Shown here: positions 44,464 to 54,352 of the stretch, one piece after another
How the letters are laid out: the number at the start of each line of letters is the position of its first letter
Position numbering within the stretch: the first letter of the stretch is position 1
Origin: JBECKS01 sp040235395
GTDB lineage: Bacteria > Pseudomonadota > Gammaproteobacteria > Pseudomonadales > JBECKS01
Direction of reading: 5' to 3'
Length of the DNA stretch: 64,000 nt
Assembly (NCBI GenBank): GCA_040235395.1
Contig: JBECKS010000130.1
Coordinates: 3,864-67,863, forward strand
Made by a program: the position numbers and the translations under genes
Notes under the pieces: generated by a model
Database searches by the model: none
What the model was told of the DNA's origin: nothing
Seen by the model: the letters and a program-made list of their open reading frames with translations, nothing else

Positions 44464-45642
44464 TCAAGTATCTCCTGAAGAACGTGACTGCATTAGCACA
44501 AATAGAAAGAGCATGGCTAATACGCTGACCGCACCCAGAACAAAGCTAAGATTCATGGTGAAAAACTGACTGCATATGCCAGACAGCCATGCACCAAAAA
44601 ATGCACCCATAAACTGGAAAGTAGAGAATACCCCCATAGAACCAGCTCTACCTTCAGCGTCAACTTCTATACTAAGCATGGCTGGCAATAAAGCTTCCAT
44701 CAAATTGAAACTGCAGAAAAAGATACAAAGTAAGGCGATAAAAAAGTAGTAATTGCCAGACATGAATGCCAACAACAATAAACTAATGGACATCATTGCC
44801 GCACTGACTTTGTAAATGCTTGCCAATCTGGAGATATCAGTACTTGGTCTGGCAAAGGGTCCCATTAAAATCAACGCAATAAAGAAAACCAAAAGATAAA
44901 CACGACCATGCAGGCTTCTATCAATAGCATATTGCTCCTCAAGAATCATAGGAATCACCACAAATGATGATGTCATCGACAGATGAAGCACAAAAACACC
45001 TAAAGCATAGGGATAAACCTTTGTATTTCGGAATATGTTTGAAACATGACTCCGAAATCCATCATTTATTTTGCTCGATTGCCTAGCGACGTTATCAGAA
45101 ACGCCAAACAGGCATACAAGAATTGCAACAAAAGCTAAACAGCTAGAAACAGCAAATACAGCCTGTAAACCACCATTTGCAGCTACGATGGGGCCAACAA
45201 TCAACGCAAGAACAAAGGAAGCTCCAATGGCAATCCCAACTATCGCCATTACCCATGTTCTGCTGCTCTCACCGCTATGGTCGGCAAGCAATGCCATGCT
45301 CGTTCCAGCTATAGCCCCAGAACCTTGAAGGAAACGACTTAAAATCAACATCCAGATATTATCCGAAACCATCGCTAACAGAGAGCCTGCCAAAAATAGC
45401 GATAAGCCGAATAACATCACGCGTTTCCGACCAAAAACATCAGAACATAAGGCGAAAGGAATTTGCAAAAATGCCTGACTCAATCCATAAATACCTAGTG
45501 CAAGACCAATCAAAGACAAACTTGCACCCTCTATGGTGTTGCCATACAGACTCAGGATTGGCAGGACCATAAACAGACCCATCATCCTGCAAAAGAAAAT
45601 AAAAGCCACCGAAGCAGCAACCCTAAGCTCTGTATTCTTCAT
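44464..45642 (-). CDS. Major facilitator superfamily transporter
   Basis: This 392-residue protein has about twelve membrane segments and the MFS motif A between helices 2 and 3 (DVFGRKRVMLFG, 68-79), the pattern of drug:proton antiporters. The gene sits between ssb and uvrA and is divergent from uvrA, the same place occupied by an uncharacterised MFS gene in Pseudomonas and relatives. The substrate is unknown. ssb follows after 121 bases. Confidence 0.9.
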   Translation of the reverse strand: MKNTELRVAASVAFIFFCRMMGLFMVLPILSLYGNTIEGASLSLIGLALGIYGLSQAFLQIPFALCSDVFGRKRVMLFGLSLFLAGSLLAMVSDNIWMLILSRFLQGSGAIAGTSMALLADHSGESSRTWVMAIVGIAIGASFVLALIVGPIVAANGGLQAVFAVSSCLAFVAILVCLFGVSDNVARQSSKINDGFRSHVSNIFRNTKVYPYALGVFVLHLSMTSSFVVIPMILEEQYAIDRSLHGRVYLLVFFIALILMGPFARPSTDISRLASIYKVSAAMMSISLLLLAFMSGNYYFFIALLCIFFCSFNLMEALLPAMLSIEVDAEGRAGSMGVFSTFQFMGAFFGAWLSGICSQFFTMNLSFVLGAVSVLAMLFLFVLMQSRSSGDT

Positions 45643-45790
45643 GGTGTTAACCGAAACCTATGATGTGAAAAAGCTGCGAAGTGTAACAAAAGCACTTTAG
45701 AGTCCCAACAAAAGAATCCCATCAGTGGCAACGCCAGTAGATAGCTCATATACTGTTTCGCCATTTTATTTTCTGTTCCCAAAGGCTTGC

Positions 45791-48616
45791 ATGAAATATA
45801 TTTCTGTTCGAGGCGCTCGCACCCATAACCTGAAGAATGTGGATCTTGATTTACCCAGAGACCAGTTCATTGTTATCACTGGACTATCGGGGTCAGGAAA
45901 GTCCTCACTCGCTTTCGATACGCTTTACGCAGAAGGTCAGCGTCGTTATGTTGAATCGCTTTCAACCTATGCTCGACAGTTTTTATCCCTGATGGAAAAA
46001 CCAGATGTAGACCATATTGAAGGTCTATCACCAGCAATTTCCATTGAGCAAAAATCTACATCTCATAACCCACGCTCAACGGTGGGCACCATCACAGAAA
46101 TTTACGATTATCTAAGACTGCTTTTTGCTCGTGCAGGCCAGCCATATTGCCCTGATCACAACATTCTACTTGAGGCGCAGACCGTCAGTCAGATTGTTGA
46201 CCAGATTCTGGAATTAGAAGATGACCAGAAAGTCGTGCTGCTTGCACCAATTATTCAGAATAAAAAGGGCGAACATCTTCATGTGTTTAACGAACTACGA
46301 AGTAAAGGATTTGTAAGGGTTCGTGTTAACAACTTTATTTATGAGCTTGATGACTTACCCAAACTGGACAAAAACAAAAAACACACGATTGATGTTGTTG
46401 TTGACCGCTTTAAAACCAGAAACGATATTAGCATTCGTTTAGCAGAATCCATCGAAACTGCGATTGAATTAACAGGGGGAATAGTCTCCCTATCTTTCAT
46501 GGATGACAAAAAGAAAGCTGACTTGAGCTTCTCAACCCGATTTGCGTGTCCTCAGTGTGGTCACAGTCTAACAGAGCTTGAACCGAGGCTTTTCTCATTT
46601 AACAACCCAGCGGGTGCTTGCGAAAGCTGTGATGGTTTGGGCGTCACTCAGTTTTTTGATAAAAACAAAATCATCGTTTCTGATGAACTAAGCCTGGCAG
46701 AGGGAGCAGTCAGAGGTTGGGATAGAAGAAATGTGTATTACTTCCATATGCTTAACTCTTTAGCGAAACACTACAAATTCAGCATCGACACCCCCTTTAA
46801 TAAACTTTCGAAGAAACATCAGGATGTTATTCTTTTCGGGAGCAAACAGGAAAAAATCTCTTTTAGCTACACTAATGATAAAGGCGACATCTATGAGCGC
46901 ACCCATAGTTTTGAAGGTGTGTTACCAAATCTTGAAAGGCGCTTTAAAGAAACAGAATCAGTGGCAGTAAGAGAAGAGCTTGCAAAATATCTCAACATTG
47001 CGACCTGTCCTTCGTGTGAGGGTAGCCGTTTAAAAAGTGAAGCAAGAAGCGTTTTTATCGACAATAAAAACCTCCCAAACATTACAAAAATGGCAATCGG
47101 AGATTGCTGCACTTACATGAAAGAACTTCATCTAGAAGGACAAAGAGGGCAAATAGCAGAAAAAATTCTTAAAGAAATCAGGGACAGGCTCGACTTTCTT
47201 GTTAATGTTGGGCTGGATTATCTCAGCCTGGATAGAACAGCTGATACGCTTTCTGGTGGCGAAGCTCAACGTATAAGGCTGGCTAGTCAGATAGGCGCAG
47301 GTCTTGTTGGAGTTATGTATATACTCGATGAACCCTCCATTGGACTCCACCAACGTGATAATAAACGATTACTCGATACCCTGTTAAAACTAAAAAATCT
47401 TGGTAACACCGTGATTGTTGTCGAACACGACGAAGAAGCAATTGAAGCTGCTGATTTTATTGTCGATATCGGACCTGGAGCCGGCGTGCATGGCGGGCAA
47501 GTAGTAGCTCAAGGCTCTCTTCAACAAATAAAGAAAAACAAACAGTCTCTAACAGCTCAATATTTATCTGGAAAGAAAAAAATTGAAGTCCCGAAAAAAA
47601 GACACACATACGATGAGAAAAAGGTTTTATCAATTCAAGACGCAAACGGAAATAATCTCAAGAATATCAATGCAGAAATTCCCTTGGGTCTTTTAACTTG
47701 TGTAACCGGTGTTTCAGGTTCCGGAAAATCCACACTCATTAACGGAACTCTCTTTCCCGTTGCGTCAAAAACGCTTAACAAAGCACAAAGTAATAGTGCT
47801 CAGTCACATAAGACTATTTCAGGTTTTGAAAATCTGGACAAGGTTGTCGATATAGACCAGAGCCCTATTGGTCGCACCCCGAGGTCAAATCCAGCTACTT
47901 ATACTGGTTTATTCACGGGCATTCGTGACCTTTACGCATCAACACAAGAGGCAAGATCAAGAGGATATAAGGCTGGCAGATTCAGCTTCAATGTAAAAGG
48001 TGGTCGTTGTGAAGCTTGTGAGGGCGATGGTGTAACCAAGGTAGAAATGCATTTTTTAGCTGATATCTACGTTACTTGCGAAGTCTGTCATGGAAAACGC
48101 TATAACAGGGAAACGCTTGAAATTCGATATAAAGGAAAGAATATTCACGAAACACTAGATATGACCGTCGAAGAAGCGCGTGAATTCTTTGATGCCATTC
48201 CAGCTTTGGCCAAGAAGCTTCAGACCCTGCTTGATGTTGGCCTGTCCTATATCAAGTTAGGGCAAAGCGCTATCACCTTGTCAGGTGGTGAAGCACAACG
48301 CGTTAAACTTTCCAGAGAGCTTAGCAAACGCGACACAGGTCAAACTCTCTATATTCTGGATGAACCAACCACCGGATTACATTTCAGTGATATCGATCAA
48401 CTATTAAAAGTGCTTCATCATTTGAGAGATGAAGGTAATACAGTAGTCGTTATTGAGCATAATCTCGATGTCATAAAAACTGCTGACTGGATTATTGACC
48501 TTGGACCTGAAGGCGGTAGCGGTGGTGGTGAAATCATTGCAACAGGAACGCCGGAAGACATTGCTAAAAACAAGCGTTCTCACACAGGTAAATTCCTCAA
48601 GAAATTACTTGTTTAA
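45791..48616 (+). CDS. uvrA: Excinuclease ABC subunit A, UvrA
   Basis: UvrA recognises bulky DNA damage and loads UvrB in nucleotide excision repair. The frame opens at a GTG at 45725, but the ATG at 45791 starts MKYISVRGARTHNLKN, the family N-terminus, giving 941 residues (E. coli 940). Two ABC modules are visible: Walker A GLSGSGKSSLAF near 31-42 and GVSGSGKSTLI near 638-648, each with LSGGEAQR signatures, and CxxC zinc motifs (C-P-Q-C, C-E-A-C, C-E-V-C). No clear LexA box was found upstream. Confidence 0.98.
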   Translation: MKYISVRGARTHNLKNVDLDLPRDQFIVITGLSGSGKSSLAFDTLYAEGQRRYVESLSTYARQFLSLMEKPDVDHIEGLSPAISIEQKSTSHNPRSTVGTITEIYDYLRLLFARAGQPYCPDHNILLEAQTVSQIVDQILELEDDQKVVLLAPIIQNKKGEHLHVFNELRSKGFVRVRVNNFIYELDDLPKLDKNKKHTIDVVVDRFKTRNDISIRLAESIETAIELTGGIVSLSFMDDKKKADLSFSTRFACPQCGHSLTELEPRLFSFNNPAGACESCDGLGVTQFFDKNKIIVSDELSLAEGAVRGWDRRNVYYFHMLNSLAKHYKFSIDTPFNKLSKKHQDVILFGSKQEKISFSYTNDKGDIYERTHSFEGVLPNLERRFKETESVAVREELAKYLNIATCPSCEGSRLKSEARSVFIDNKNLPNITKMAIGDCCTYMKELHLEGQRGQIAEKILKEIRDRLDFLVNVGLDYLSLDRTADTLSGGEAQRIRLASQIGAGLVGVMYILDEPSIGLHQRDNKRLLDTLLKLKNLGNTVIVVEHDEEAIEAADFIVDIGPGAGVHGGQVVAQGSLQQIKKNKQSLTAQYLSGKKKIEVPKKRHTYDEKKVLSIQDANGNNLKNINAEIPLGLLTCVTGVSGSGKSTLINGTLFPVASKTLNKAQSNSAQSHKTISGFENLDKVVDIDQSPIGRTPRSNPATYTGLFTGIRDLYASTQEARSRGYKAGRFSFNVKGGRCEACEGDGVTKVEMHFLADIYVTCEVCHGKRYNRETLEIRYKGKNIHETLDMTVEEAREFFDAIPALAKKLQTLLDVGLSYIKLGQSAITLSGGEAQRVKLSRELSKRDTGQTLYILDEPTTGLHFSDIDQLLKVLHHLRDEGNTVVVIEHNLDVIKTADWIIDLGPEGGSGGGEIIATGTPEDIAKNKRSHTGKFLKKLLV

Positions 48617-48620
48617 AATC

Positions 48621-49808
48621 TCAATTACCATACTGCCTATTAACAGCTTGCAAAGCTTTTTCCTTTGTATCTGCGTCAACAAGTTCATCTGCGAGAGATG
48701 ATACACAAAGCTCAACATTAGACTTATTGGCTCCATAGCCCATCAATCCAATTCTCCACAATTTCCCTGCAGCTGCCCCAAGACCTGCTCCAATTTCAAG
48801 ATTATGCTTGTTTAGGAGGTTTGTTCTTACAGCCGCGTCATCGGCGCCAACTGGAATGTTAACCGCATTCAACTGTGGAAGCCTGATACTTTCTTCAACT
48901 GCAAAGGAAATACCTAAGCTTTCTAATCCTGCACGTAATGCAAGATGATGTTTTTGATGCCTGTCCCAAGCATTCTGAAGCCCTTCTTCTTGCAACATGA
49001 CTAAAGCCTCATGCAAACCATATAAAGCATTAATCGGTGCCGTATGATGGTAAGCACGTTTTACACCACTTCCCCAATACCCCATGACAAGATTTAAATC
49101 GAGAAACCAACTTTGGACTGGTTTTTTTCTTGACTGAATCTTTTCCACTGCTGCGGCACTAAAACTAACAGGCGAAATTCCAGGCGCACAACTCAAACAC
49201 TTCTGAGTACCTGAATAAATTGCATCAATACCCCAACCATCAACGTCAAGCTCAATACCGCCTAAAGAGGTCACTGCATCAACAATGGAAAGACAATCAT
49301 ATTTTTTTGCCAATTCACAAATCGCTTTAGCATCAGAACGCGCACCCGTTGAAGTTTCTGCATGTACAAAAGCAAGCAATTTAATGTCAGGATTCGCTTT
49401 CAGAGCTTCTTCTACTTTATTTAAATCAACAGCCTGACCCCATATATCTTCTACACAGACCAACTCGCCTCCCATGCGAATGACGTTTTCCTTCATCCTT
49501 CCACCGAAAACACCATTAATACAAACCAGAACTTTCTCACCTGGTTCAAGCAAATTGGCAAAACATGTTTCCATACCAGCAGAACCTGGTGCAGATACTG
49601 GAATGGTAAGTTCATTTCTAGTCTGAAATGCAAACTGAAGTAATATCTTGATTTCATCCATCATTTGCACAAACAAGGGATCAAGATGACCAATAGTAGG
49701 TTGGCCCATAGCATCAGAAACACGCTGAGATACATCTGAAGGACCAGGCCCCATCAGGGTTCTACGTGGAGGATGAAATGATGTAATCTTTGGAAACTCT
49801 CCAGACAT
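48621..49808 (-). CDS. Class V aminotransferase, alanine/serine-glyoxylate type
   Basis: The 395 residues carry the class V fold with Lys203 (Y-S-G-T-Q-K-C-L) as PLP lysine, Asp177 in SIVDAVTSLGG and the N-terminal 'L-M-G-P-G-P-S-D-V' motif of alanine-glyoxylate and serine-glyoxylate transaminases. Likely reaction: glyoxylate plus alanine or serine to glycine plus pyruvate or hydroxypyruvate. The ATG at 49808 has a GGAG seven bases upstream; an in-frame ATG four codons earlier would contain that site. It is tail to tail with uvrA (four bases between). Confidence 0.88.
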   Translation of the reverse strand: MSGEFPKITSFHPPRRTLMGPGPSDVSQRVSDAMGQPTIGHLDPLFVQMMDEIKILLQFAFQTRNELTIPVSAPGSAGMETCFANLLEPGEKVLVCINGVFGGRMKENVIRMGGELVCVEDIWGQAVDLNKVEEALKANPDIKLLAFVHAETSTGARSDAKAICELAKKYDCLSIVDAVTSLGGIELDVDGWGIDAIYSGTQKCLSCAPGISPVSFSAAAVEKIQSRKKPVQSWFLDLNLVMGYWGSGVKRAYHHTAPINALYGLHEALVMLQEEGLQNAWDRHQKHHLALRAGLESLGISFAVEESIRLPQLNAVNIPVGADDAAVRTNLLNKHNLEIGAGLGAAAGKLWRIGLMGYGANKSNVELCVSSLADELVDADTKEKALQAVNRQYGN

Positions 49809-49839
49809 TTTTATCTCCATTCAAATAATTGTCAGACAA

Positions 49840-49869
49840 AAAAAAGGCCGGTCAAATCCGGCCTTTTTT
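49840..49869. terminator. Rho-independent terminator after the alpha operon
   Basis: AAAAAAGGCCGG (49840-49851), loop TCAAAT, CCGGCCTTTTTT (49858-49869) form a perfect 12-bp stem with terminal T-run on the strand of rplQ, 15 bases after its stop. It separates the ribosomal operons from the aminotransferase gene. Confidence 0.92.
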
Positions 49870-49883
49870 CTAAAAATTAAAAC

Positions 49884-50279
49884 TTAATCTTCACTATCAT
49901 CATCGCCATCATCTTCAACAATTGGGCGATCAACAAGTTCTACGTAGGCCATTGGCGCATTATCTCCCGCTCTAAAACCTGCTTTTAGAATTCTCAGGTA
50001 TCCACCAGGACGATCAGAATAACGAGGGCCAATCTCAGAGAACAATTTCCCAACAGCTGACTTGCTTCGGGTACGAGAAAAAGCAAGGCGTCGATTAGCA
50101 ACAGAATCTTCCTTCGCTAAAGTAATTAGCGGCTCTGCAACCCTTCTCAATTCTTTTGCTTTTGGCAAAGTTGTTTTTATCACTTCATGCTCAAACAATG
50201 AAACCGACATATTTCTGAACATTGCCTGACGGTGACTGCTATTTCTACCTAACTGTCGACCACTTTTACGATGACGCAT
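49884..50279 (-). CDS. rplQ: Large ribosomal subunit protein bL17
   Basis: L17 sits near the peptide exit tunnel. The 131 residues begin M-R-H-R-K-S-G-R-Q-L-G-R-N-S-S-H-R, the invariant N-terminus, and end in an acidic tail (E-D-D-G-D-D-D-S-E-D) a little longer than in E. coli. It is the last gene of the alpha operon, 67 bases after rpoA, and is followed by a strong terminator. Confidence 0.97.
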   Translation of the reverse strand: MRHRKSGRQLGRNSSHRQAMFRNMSVSLFEHEVIKTTLPKAKELRRVAEPLITLAKEDSVANRRLAFSRTRSKSAVGKLFSEIGPRYSDRPGGYLRILKAGFRAGDNAPMAYVELVDRPIVEDDGDDDSED

Positions 50280-50346
50280 TGTTATAAACCTTTCTAATCA
50301 ATTAAATGCAAACTACTTTTATAACCAAACTTTTATTATCAAACCA

Positions 50347-51321
50347 TTAATTAATACTACTTGGCGGCCAATTCTCCAGACGCATACCTAAAGATAAACC
50401 TTTAGATGCAAGCACATCCTTAATTTCTGTTAAGGACTTCTTGCCCAGGTTTGGAGTTTTCAATAACTCAACTTCAGTTCTTAAAACCAAATCACCAATG
50501 TAGTAAATATTTTCTGCTTTTAGACAGTTAGCAGATCTAACGGTCAGCTCAAGATCATCAACAGGACGCAGAAGCACAGGGTCAATCTCATCCTTAATCT
50601 CAACGGGTTCAACAAAAGCTTCTTTTTCAATATCAACAAAAACTGCTAACTGCTGTTGTAAAATTGTTGCTGCTTTTTTAATGGCTTCTTCTGGATCAAT
50701 TGAACCATTTGTTTCAATATCGATAACTAGCTTGTCAAGATCTGTTCTCTGTTCAAGTCGAGCATTTTCAACATTATAAGAAACCTTTCTAACAGGGCTA
50801 TAGGAAGCATCCAAAGCCAGGGTTCCAATGCTGCGAGTTTCTTCACCATTCTCGCGCTGGTCTGCAGGTTGATAACCCACGCCATTTTCAATCTTCAATT
50901 TCATGCTCAATGAAGCGTTACTGCTTAAATTAGCAATAACCAACTCAGGATTTACGATTTCTACATCGCTAACTGCTTTAATATCACCAGCTGTTACCTC
51001 ACCCGGGCCCTGTTTACTCAACTCAAGAATATGAGTTCCATGATCAGGTGTCTTAACAAAAAGATTCTTTAAGTTAAGTAGAATCTCGATGACATCTTCC
51101 TGAACACCTTCAATGGTGCTGTATTCATGAAGAACACCATCAATTTCCACTTCTGTAACCGCAGCGCCACCCATGCTTGACAGCAGGATTCTTCTAAGCG
51201 CGTTTCCAAGAGTATGCCCAAAACCACGCTCTAATGGCTCAAGCACAACTCTTGCATTATTTCTATCTACTTCATGAACCTCTATATTGCGAGGAGTTAA
51301 AAGCTCTTGTGATAGCTGCAT
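50347..51321 (-). CDS. rpoA: RNA polymerase alpha subunit RpoA
   Basis: RpoA dimerises to start RNA polymerase assembly, and its C-terminal domain binds UP elements and activators. The 324 residues have the N-terminal dimer domain (to about 230, with G-F-G-H-T-L-G-N-A-L-R-R-I-L-L-S-S), a linker, and the C-terminal domain with Arg262 in V-R-S-A-N-C-L-K-A-E, matching the DNA-contacting Arg265 of E. coli, and N-L-G-K-K-S-L. It lies between rpsD and rplQ. Confidence 0.98.
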   Translation of the reverse strand: MQLSQELLTPRNIEVHEVDRNNARVVLEPLERGFGHTLGNALRRILLSSMGGAAVTEVEIDGVLHEYSTIEGVQEDVIEILLNLKNLFVKTPDHGTHILELSKQGPGEVTAGDIKAVSDVEIVNPELVIANLSSNASLSMKLKIENGVGYQPADQRENGEETRSIGTLALDASYSPVRKVSYNVENARLEQRTDLDKLVIDIETNGSIDPEEAIKKAATILQQQLAVFVDIEKEAFVEPVEIKDEIDPVLLRPVDDLELTVRSANCLKAENIYYIGDLVLRTEVELLKTPNLGKKSLTEIKDVLASKGLSLGMRLENWPPSSIN

Positions 51322-51342
51322 GAAAATTACCTCTATAGGTTC

Positions 51343-51963
51343 TTATTTAGAATACAATTCAACAATCAGGTTTTCATTGATATCTGGTGGCAAATCTTCC
51401 CTTTCTGGCACAGAAACAAAAGTACCTTGCATGTTTGCGATATCAACATTAATCCAGTCTTCAAATCCCCTTTGACTTGCTAAATCCAAGGCAGACTTGA
51501 TGCGCAATTGAGTTTTGGATCTTTCTCTTACTGAAATGACGTCACCGGGTTTAACTTGATAAGAAGGAATATTAACGCCCTGACCATTCACCAAAATCGA
51601 TTTATGACTAACAAGCTGGCGAGCTTCGTTTCGAGTAGCTCCAAAACCCATACGATAAACAACGTTATCTAAACGTGATTCGAGAAGTTGTAGTAAGTTT
51701 TCACCTGTTGAACCTTTCTGACGAGCTGCTTCTTTATAATAAGAACGGAATTGTTTTTCCAGCATGCCATAGGTTCTACGCATCTTCTGCTTTTCACGAA
51801 GCTGAACACCATAATCTGATAAACGACCACGTCGATCACCATGCTGACCTGGAGCTTTTTCAGAGCGACACTTCACATCATGTGGCTTTACACCACTTTT
51901 CAAGCCAAGGTCTACACCTTCTCTACGAGAAAGTTTGCACTTTGGTCCTAAATATCTTGCCAT
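51343..51963 (-). CDS. rpsD: Small ribosomal subunit protein uS4
   Basis: S4 is a primary 16S rRNA binder and in E. coli represses the alpha operon. The 206 residues equal the E. coli length, with the MARYLGPKCKLSRREG start and the S4 RNA-binding domain (L-D-N-V-V-Y-R-M-G-F-G) near 95-150. The zinc cysteines of the four-Cys form are absent. Confidence 0.98.
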   Translation of the reverse strand: MARYLGPKCKLSRREGVDLGLKSGVKPHDVKCRSEKAPGQHGDRRGRLSDYGVQLREKQKMRRTYGMLEKQFRSYYKEAARQKGSTGENLLQLLESRLDNVVYRMGFGATRNEARQLVSHKSILVNGQGVNIPSYQVKPGDVISVRERSKTQLRIKSALDLASQRGFEDWINVDIANMQGTFVSVPEREDLPPDINENLIVELYSK

Positions 51964-51986
51964 TTTATTCTCTCCAGCCTGCTCTC

Positions 51987-52373
51987 TTAAACACGTCTTT
52001 TCTTTGGAGGACGACAGCCATTATGAGGAATGGGTGTAACGTCGGTAATACTTGTAACCTTGAATCCCACACTGTTCAGCGCTCTAACTGCTGATTCACG
52101 ACCTGGTCCAGGTCCTTTTACAAGCACATCCACATTTTTTAAACCGAACTCTTTTGCAGCTTCACCCGCGCGTTCTGAAGCCACCTGAGCTGCAAATGGT
52201 GTACTTTTTCTCGACCCACGGAAACCACTACCACCAGACGTCGCCCAACTTAATGCGTTACCTTGACGGTCAGTAATCGTAATAATGGTGTTATTGAAAG
52301 AAGCCTGTATATGGACGACTCCGTCAACAACTGATTTTTTAACTTTCTTTTTGCTTGAACTTGGTGCTGCCAT
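51987..52373 (-). CDS. rpsK: Small ribosomal subunit protein uS11
   Basis: S11 lies on the 30S platform near the mRNA exit. The 128 residues include the signature A-S-F-N-N-T-I-I-T-I-T-D, the G-G-S-G-F-R-G-S-R-K segment and the basic C-terminus P-H-N-G-C-R-P-P-K-K-R-R-V. The length matches E. coli within one residue, and it follows rpsM in alpha-operon order. Confidence 0.98.
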   Translation of the reverse strand: MAAPSSSKKKVKKSVVDGVVHIQASFNNTIITITDRQGNALSWATSGGSGFRGSRKSTPFAAQVASERAGEAAKEFGLKNVDVLVKGPGPGRESAVRALNSVGFKVTSITDVTPIPHNGCRPPKKRRV

Positions 52374-52399
52374 AGGGTCTTAACCTTCAGAAATAATTT

Positions 52400-52756
52400 T
52401 TACTTTTTAATCGGTTTACGAGGACCTTTACGCGTTCTCGCATTTGTTTTGCTGCGTTGTCCTCTTACAGGAAGACTATGGCGATGCCTTAGACCTCTAT
52501 AAGTTTTTAAGTCCATCAAACGCTTGATATTCATTGAAACCTCACGGCGAAGGTCTCCTTCCACTACATAATTGGCAATTTCTGAACGTAGCTTTTCTAA
52601 CTCTGCTTCAGATAAATCTGAAATTTTTCTCTCACTCTCTATACCTGTAACCTGGCAGATTTTCTGTGCCGTTGTACGACCGATACCATATATATAAGTA
52701 AGCGCTACATCTGTATGCTTTTTATCAGGAACGTTTACACCTGCAATACGAGCCAT
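52400..52756 (-). CDS. rpsM: Small ribosomal subunit protein uS13
   Basis: S13 is in the 30S head and bridges to the 50S subunit. The 118 residues start M-A-R-I-A-G-V-N-V-P and contain the H2TH region (Y-I-Y-G-I-G-R-T-T-A) and the basic R-G-L-R-H-R-H-S-L-P-V-R-G-Q-R tail. It is the first gene of the alpha operon and has its own promoter upstream. Confidence 0.98.
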   Translation of the reverse strand: MARIAGVNVPDKKHTDVALTYIYGIGRTTAQKICQVTGIESERKISDLSEAELEKLRSEIANYVVEGDLRREVSMNIKRLMDLKTYRGLRHRHSLPVRGQRSKTNARTRKGPRKPIKK

Positions 52757-52822
52757 TGAATTCTCCGATTTTGCTCTTTGTTACTCAGTTAATCCGCTAG
52801 ATCCAGAACCAAAAGGGGCGCA

Positions 52823-52851
52823 AGAATAGCGGTAACAATACTAAAAATCAA
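52823..52851 (-). promoter_or_regulatory. Candidate alpha-operon promoter
   Basis: On the minus strand TTGATT (52851-52846) and TATTCT (52828-52823) are exactly 17 bases apart, in the gap between rpmJ and rpsM where the E. coli alpha promoter also lies. The leader before rpsM would be about 60 bases, shorter than the S4-regulated leader of E. coli. Confidence 0.55.
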
Positions 52852-52868
52852 TTACAAGGAAGCTTGAT

Positions 52869-52982
52869 TCAACCCTGCTTTTGCTTGTGTTTGGGGTCAC
52901 TACAAATAACCCGAACACTACCGTTGCGACGAATAACCTTACAGTTTCGACACATTTTTTTTACAGAAGCTCTTACTTTCAT
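52869..52982 (-). CDS. rpmJ: Large ribosomal subunit protein bL36
   Basis: This 37-residue protein reads MKVRASVKKMCRNCKVI... and ends K-H-K-Q-K-Q-G. The three cysteines and one histidine of the zinc-binding (C+) form are present (C11, C14, C27, H32). It is the last gene of the spc operon, 22 bases after secY, as in E. coli. Confidence 0.97.
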   Translation of the reverse strand: MKVRASVKKMCRNCKVIRRNGSVRVICSDPKHKQKQG

Positions 52983-53004
52983 CGTTTACACCAGTCTTAA
53001 ATTA

Positions 53005-54345
53005 CTATCGTTTCGAACCTGAAGGCTTACCACCCTTCAAGTTTGCCTTCTTCATCAATGACTCATACTGAGATGACATCAGATGAGATTGAACCTGAGC
53101 CATAAAATCCATAACAACAACCACAACAATAAGCATTGAGGTACCACCAAAATAAAACGGTGTTCCTGTATAGACCACTGCCATTTCTGGAATCAAACAT
53201 ACGCCAGTAATATATAAACCGCCTACCAGAGTTAACCTGTTCAATATCTTGTCAATATACCTTGCTGACTGCTCACCAGGTCTAATTCCAGGAATAAAAG
53301 CACCTGAACGTTTAAGGTTGTCTGCAATTTCATCCGGATTGAATTGAATCGCTGTATAGAAATAGCAAAAGAATATAATTCCAATTGCAAACAATATCAT
53401 ATACAGAGGTTGCCCAGGAGAAAGGGTTAAGGCCACCGTTTGCAGCCACTCCATTCCATCTTCCTGACCAAACCAATTCCCAACACTTGCCGGAAACAAC
53501 AAAATACTCGAGGCGAAAATCGCAGGTATTACACCAGCCATATTTACCTTTAGTGGTAAATGGGATTGCTGACCCGCAAACACTTTTCTACCTTGTTGAC
53601 GCTTTGCATAATTGACCGTGATTCGACGTTGACCACGTTCAACAAAAACAACAATCCAAGCAAGAGCAAGCACGCCAAACGCAATTAATGCCAATACCAA
53701 TGGATTCAGATCGCCTTGACGGGCAGATTCCAAAGAAGTACCAATGGCATTAGGTATGCCAGCTACAATGCCCGCAAAAATAATGAGAGAGATTCCATTA
53801 CCAATACCATATTCAGTTATTTGTTCACCAAGCCACATCAAAAACATAGTGCCTGTCGCCAATGTAACAACGGCCACAACATAAAACTGCCATGTCGACT
53901 CAGCGATACCACTACCTGTTAAAGTTCTGGCGTAAGCAAAACCCTGAACAGTGCACAAAGCCAAGGCCAAATAGCGAGTGTACTGGGTAATTTTTCTTCT
54001 ACCTTCAACGCCCTCTTTTTTCATCTGCTCAAGCTGTGGTGTAACGGCTGTCATCAACTGCATGACAATTGATGCAGAGATATAAGGCATGATTCCCATT
54101 GCCGTTACACTCATTCGTGCAAGCGACCCACCAGAAAACATATTAAATAGACTTAAATACGTTCCAGCCTGCTGATCAAACAAACGCGCTAACTGCAATG
54201 TATCTATGCCGGGCAAAGGAATATGCGAAGCCACCCTGAAAATAAAAATAGCAAACAACACAAAGCCAATGCGCCCCCATAGTTCAGATAAACCATTTTG
54301 GGCACCACTATTAGCTAGCAGTGTTGATTCCGGTTGTTTCGCCAT
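53005..54345 (-). CDS. secY: Protein translocase channel subunit SecY
   Basis: SecY is the pore of the SecYEG translocon that exports or inserts nearly all envelope proteins. The 446 residues show ten membrane segments, the plug region after helix 1 (I-P-L-P-G-I-D), the cytosolic loops with Q-R-R-I-T-V-N-Y-A-K-R and the conserved R-P-G-E-Q-S-A-R-Y-I in the loop that contacts SecA and ribosomes. It lies between rplO and rpmJ as usual. Confidence 0.98.
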   Translation of the reverse strand: MAKQPESTLLANSGAQNGLSELWGRIGFVLFAIFIFRVASHIPLPGIDTLQLARLFDQQAGTYLSLFNMFSGGSLARMSVTAMGIMPYISASIVMQLMTAVTPQLEQMKKEGVEGRRKITQYTRYLALALCTVQGFAYARTLTGSGIAESTWQFYVVAVVTLATGTMFLMWLGEQITEYGIGNGISLIIFAGIVAGIPNAIGTSLESARQGDLNPLVLALIAFGVLALAWIVVFVERGQRRITVNYAKRQQGRKVFAGQQSHLPLKVNMAGVIPAIFASSILLFPASVGNWFGQEDGMEWLQTVALTLSPGQPLYMILFAIGIIFFCYFYTAIQFNPDEIADNLKRSGAFIPGIRPGEQSARYIDKILNRLTLVGGLYITGVCLIPEMAVVYTGTPFYFGGTSMLIVVVVVMDFMAQVQSHLMSSQYESLMKKANLKGGKPSGSKR

Positions 54346-54352
54346 TAATTAT

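Noticed and set aside
45643..45790. Possible LexA box between the MFS gene and uvrA
   Set aside because: ACTGTTT is present, but no CTGT-N8-ACAG palindrome was found here or ahead of ssb, so SOS control cannot be claimed.
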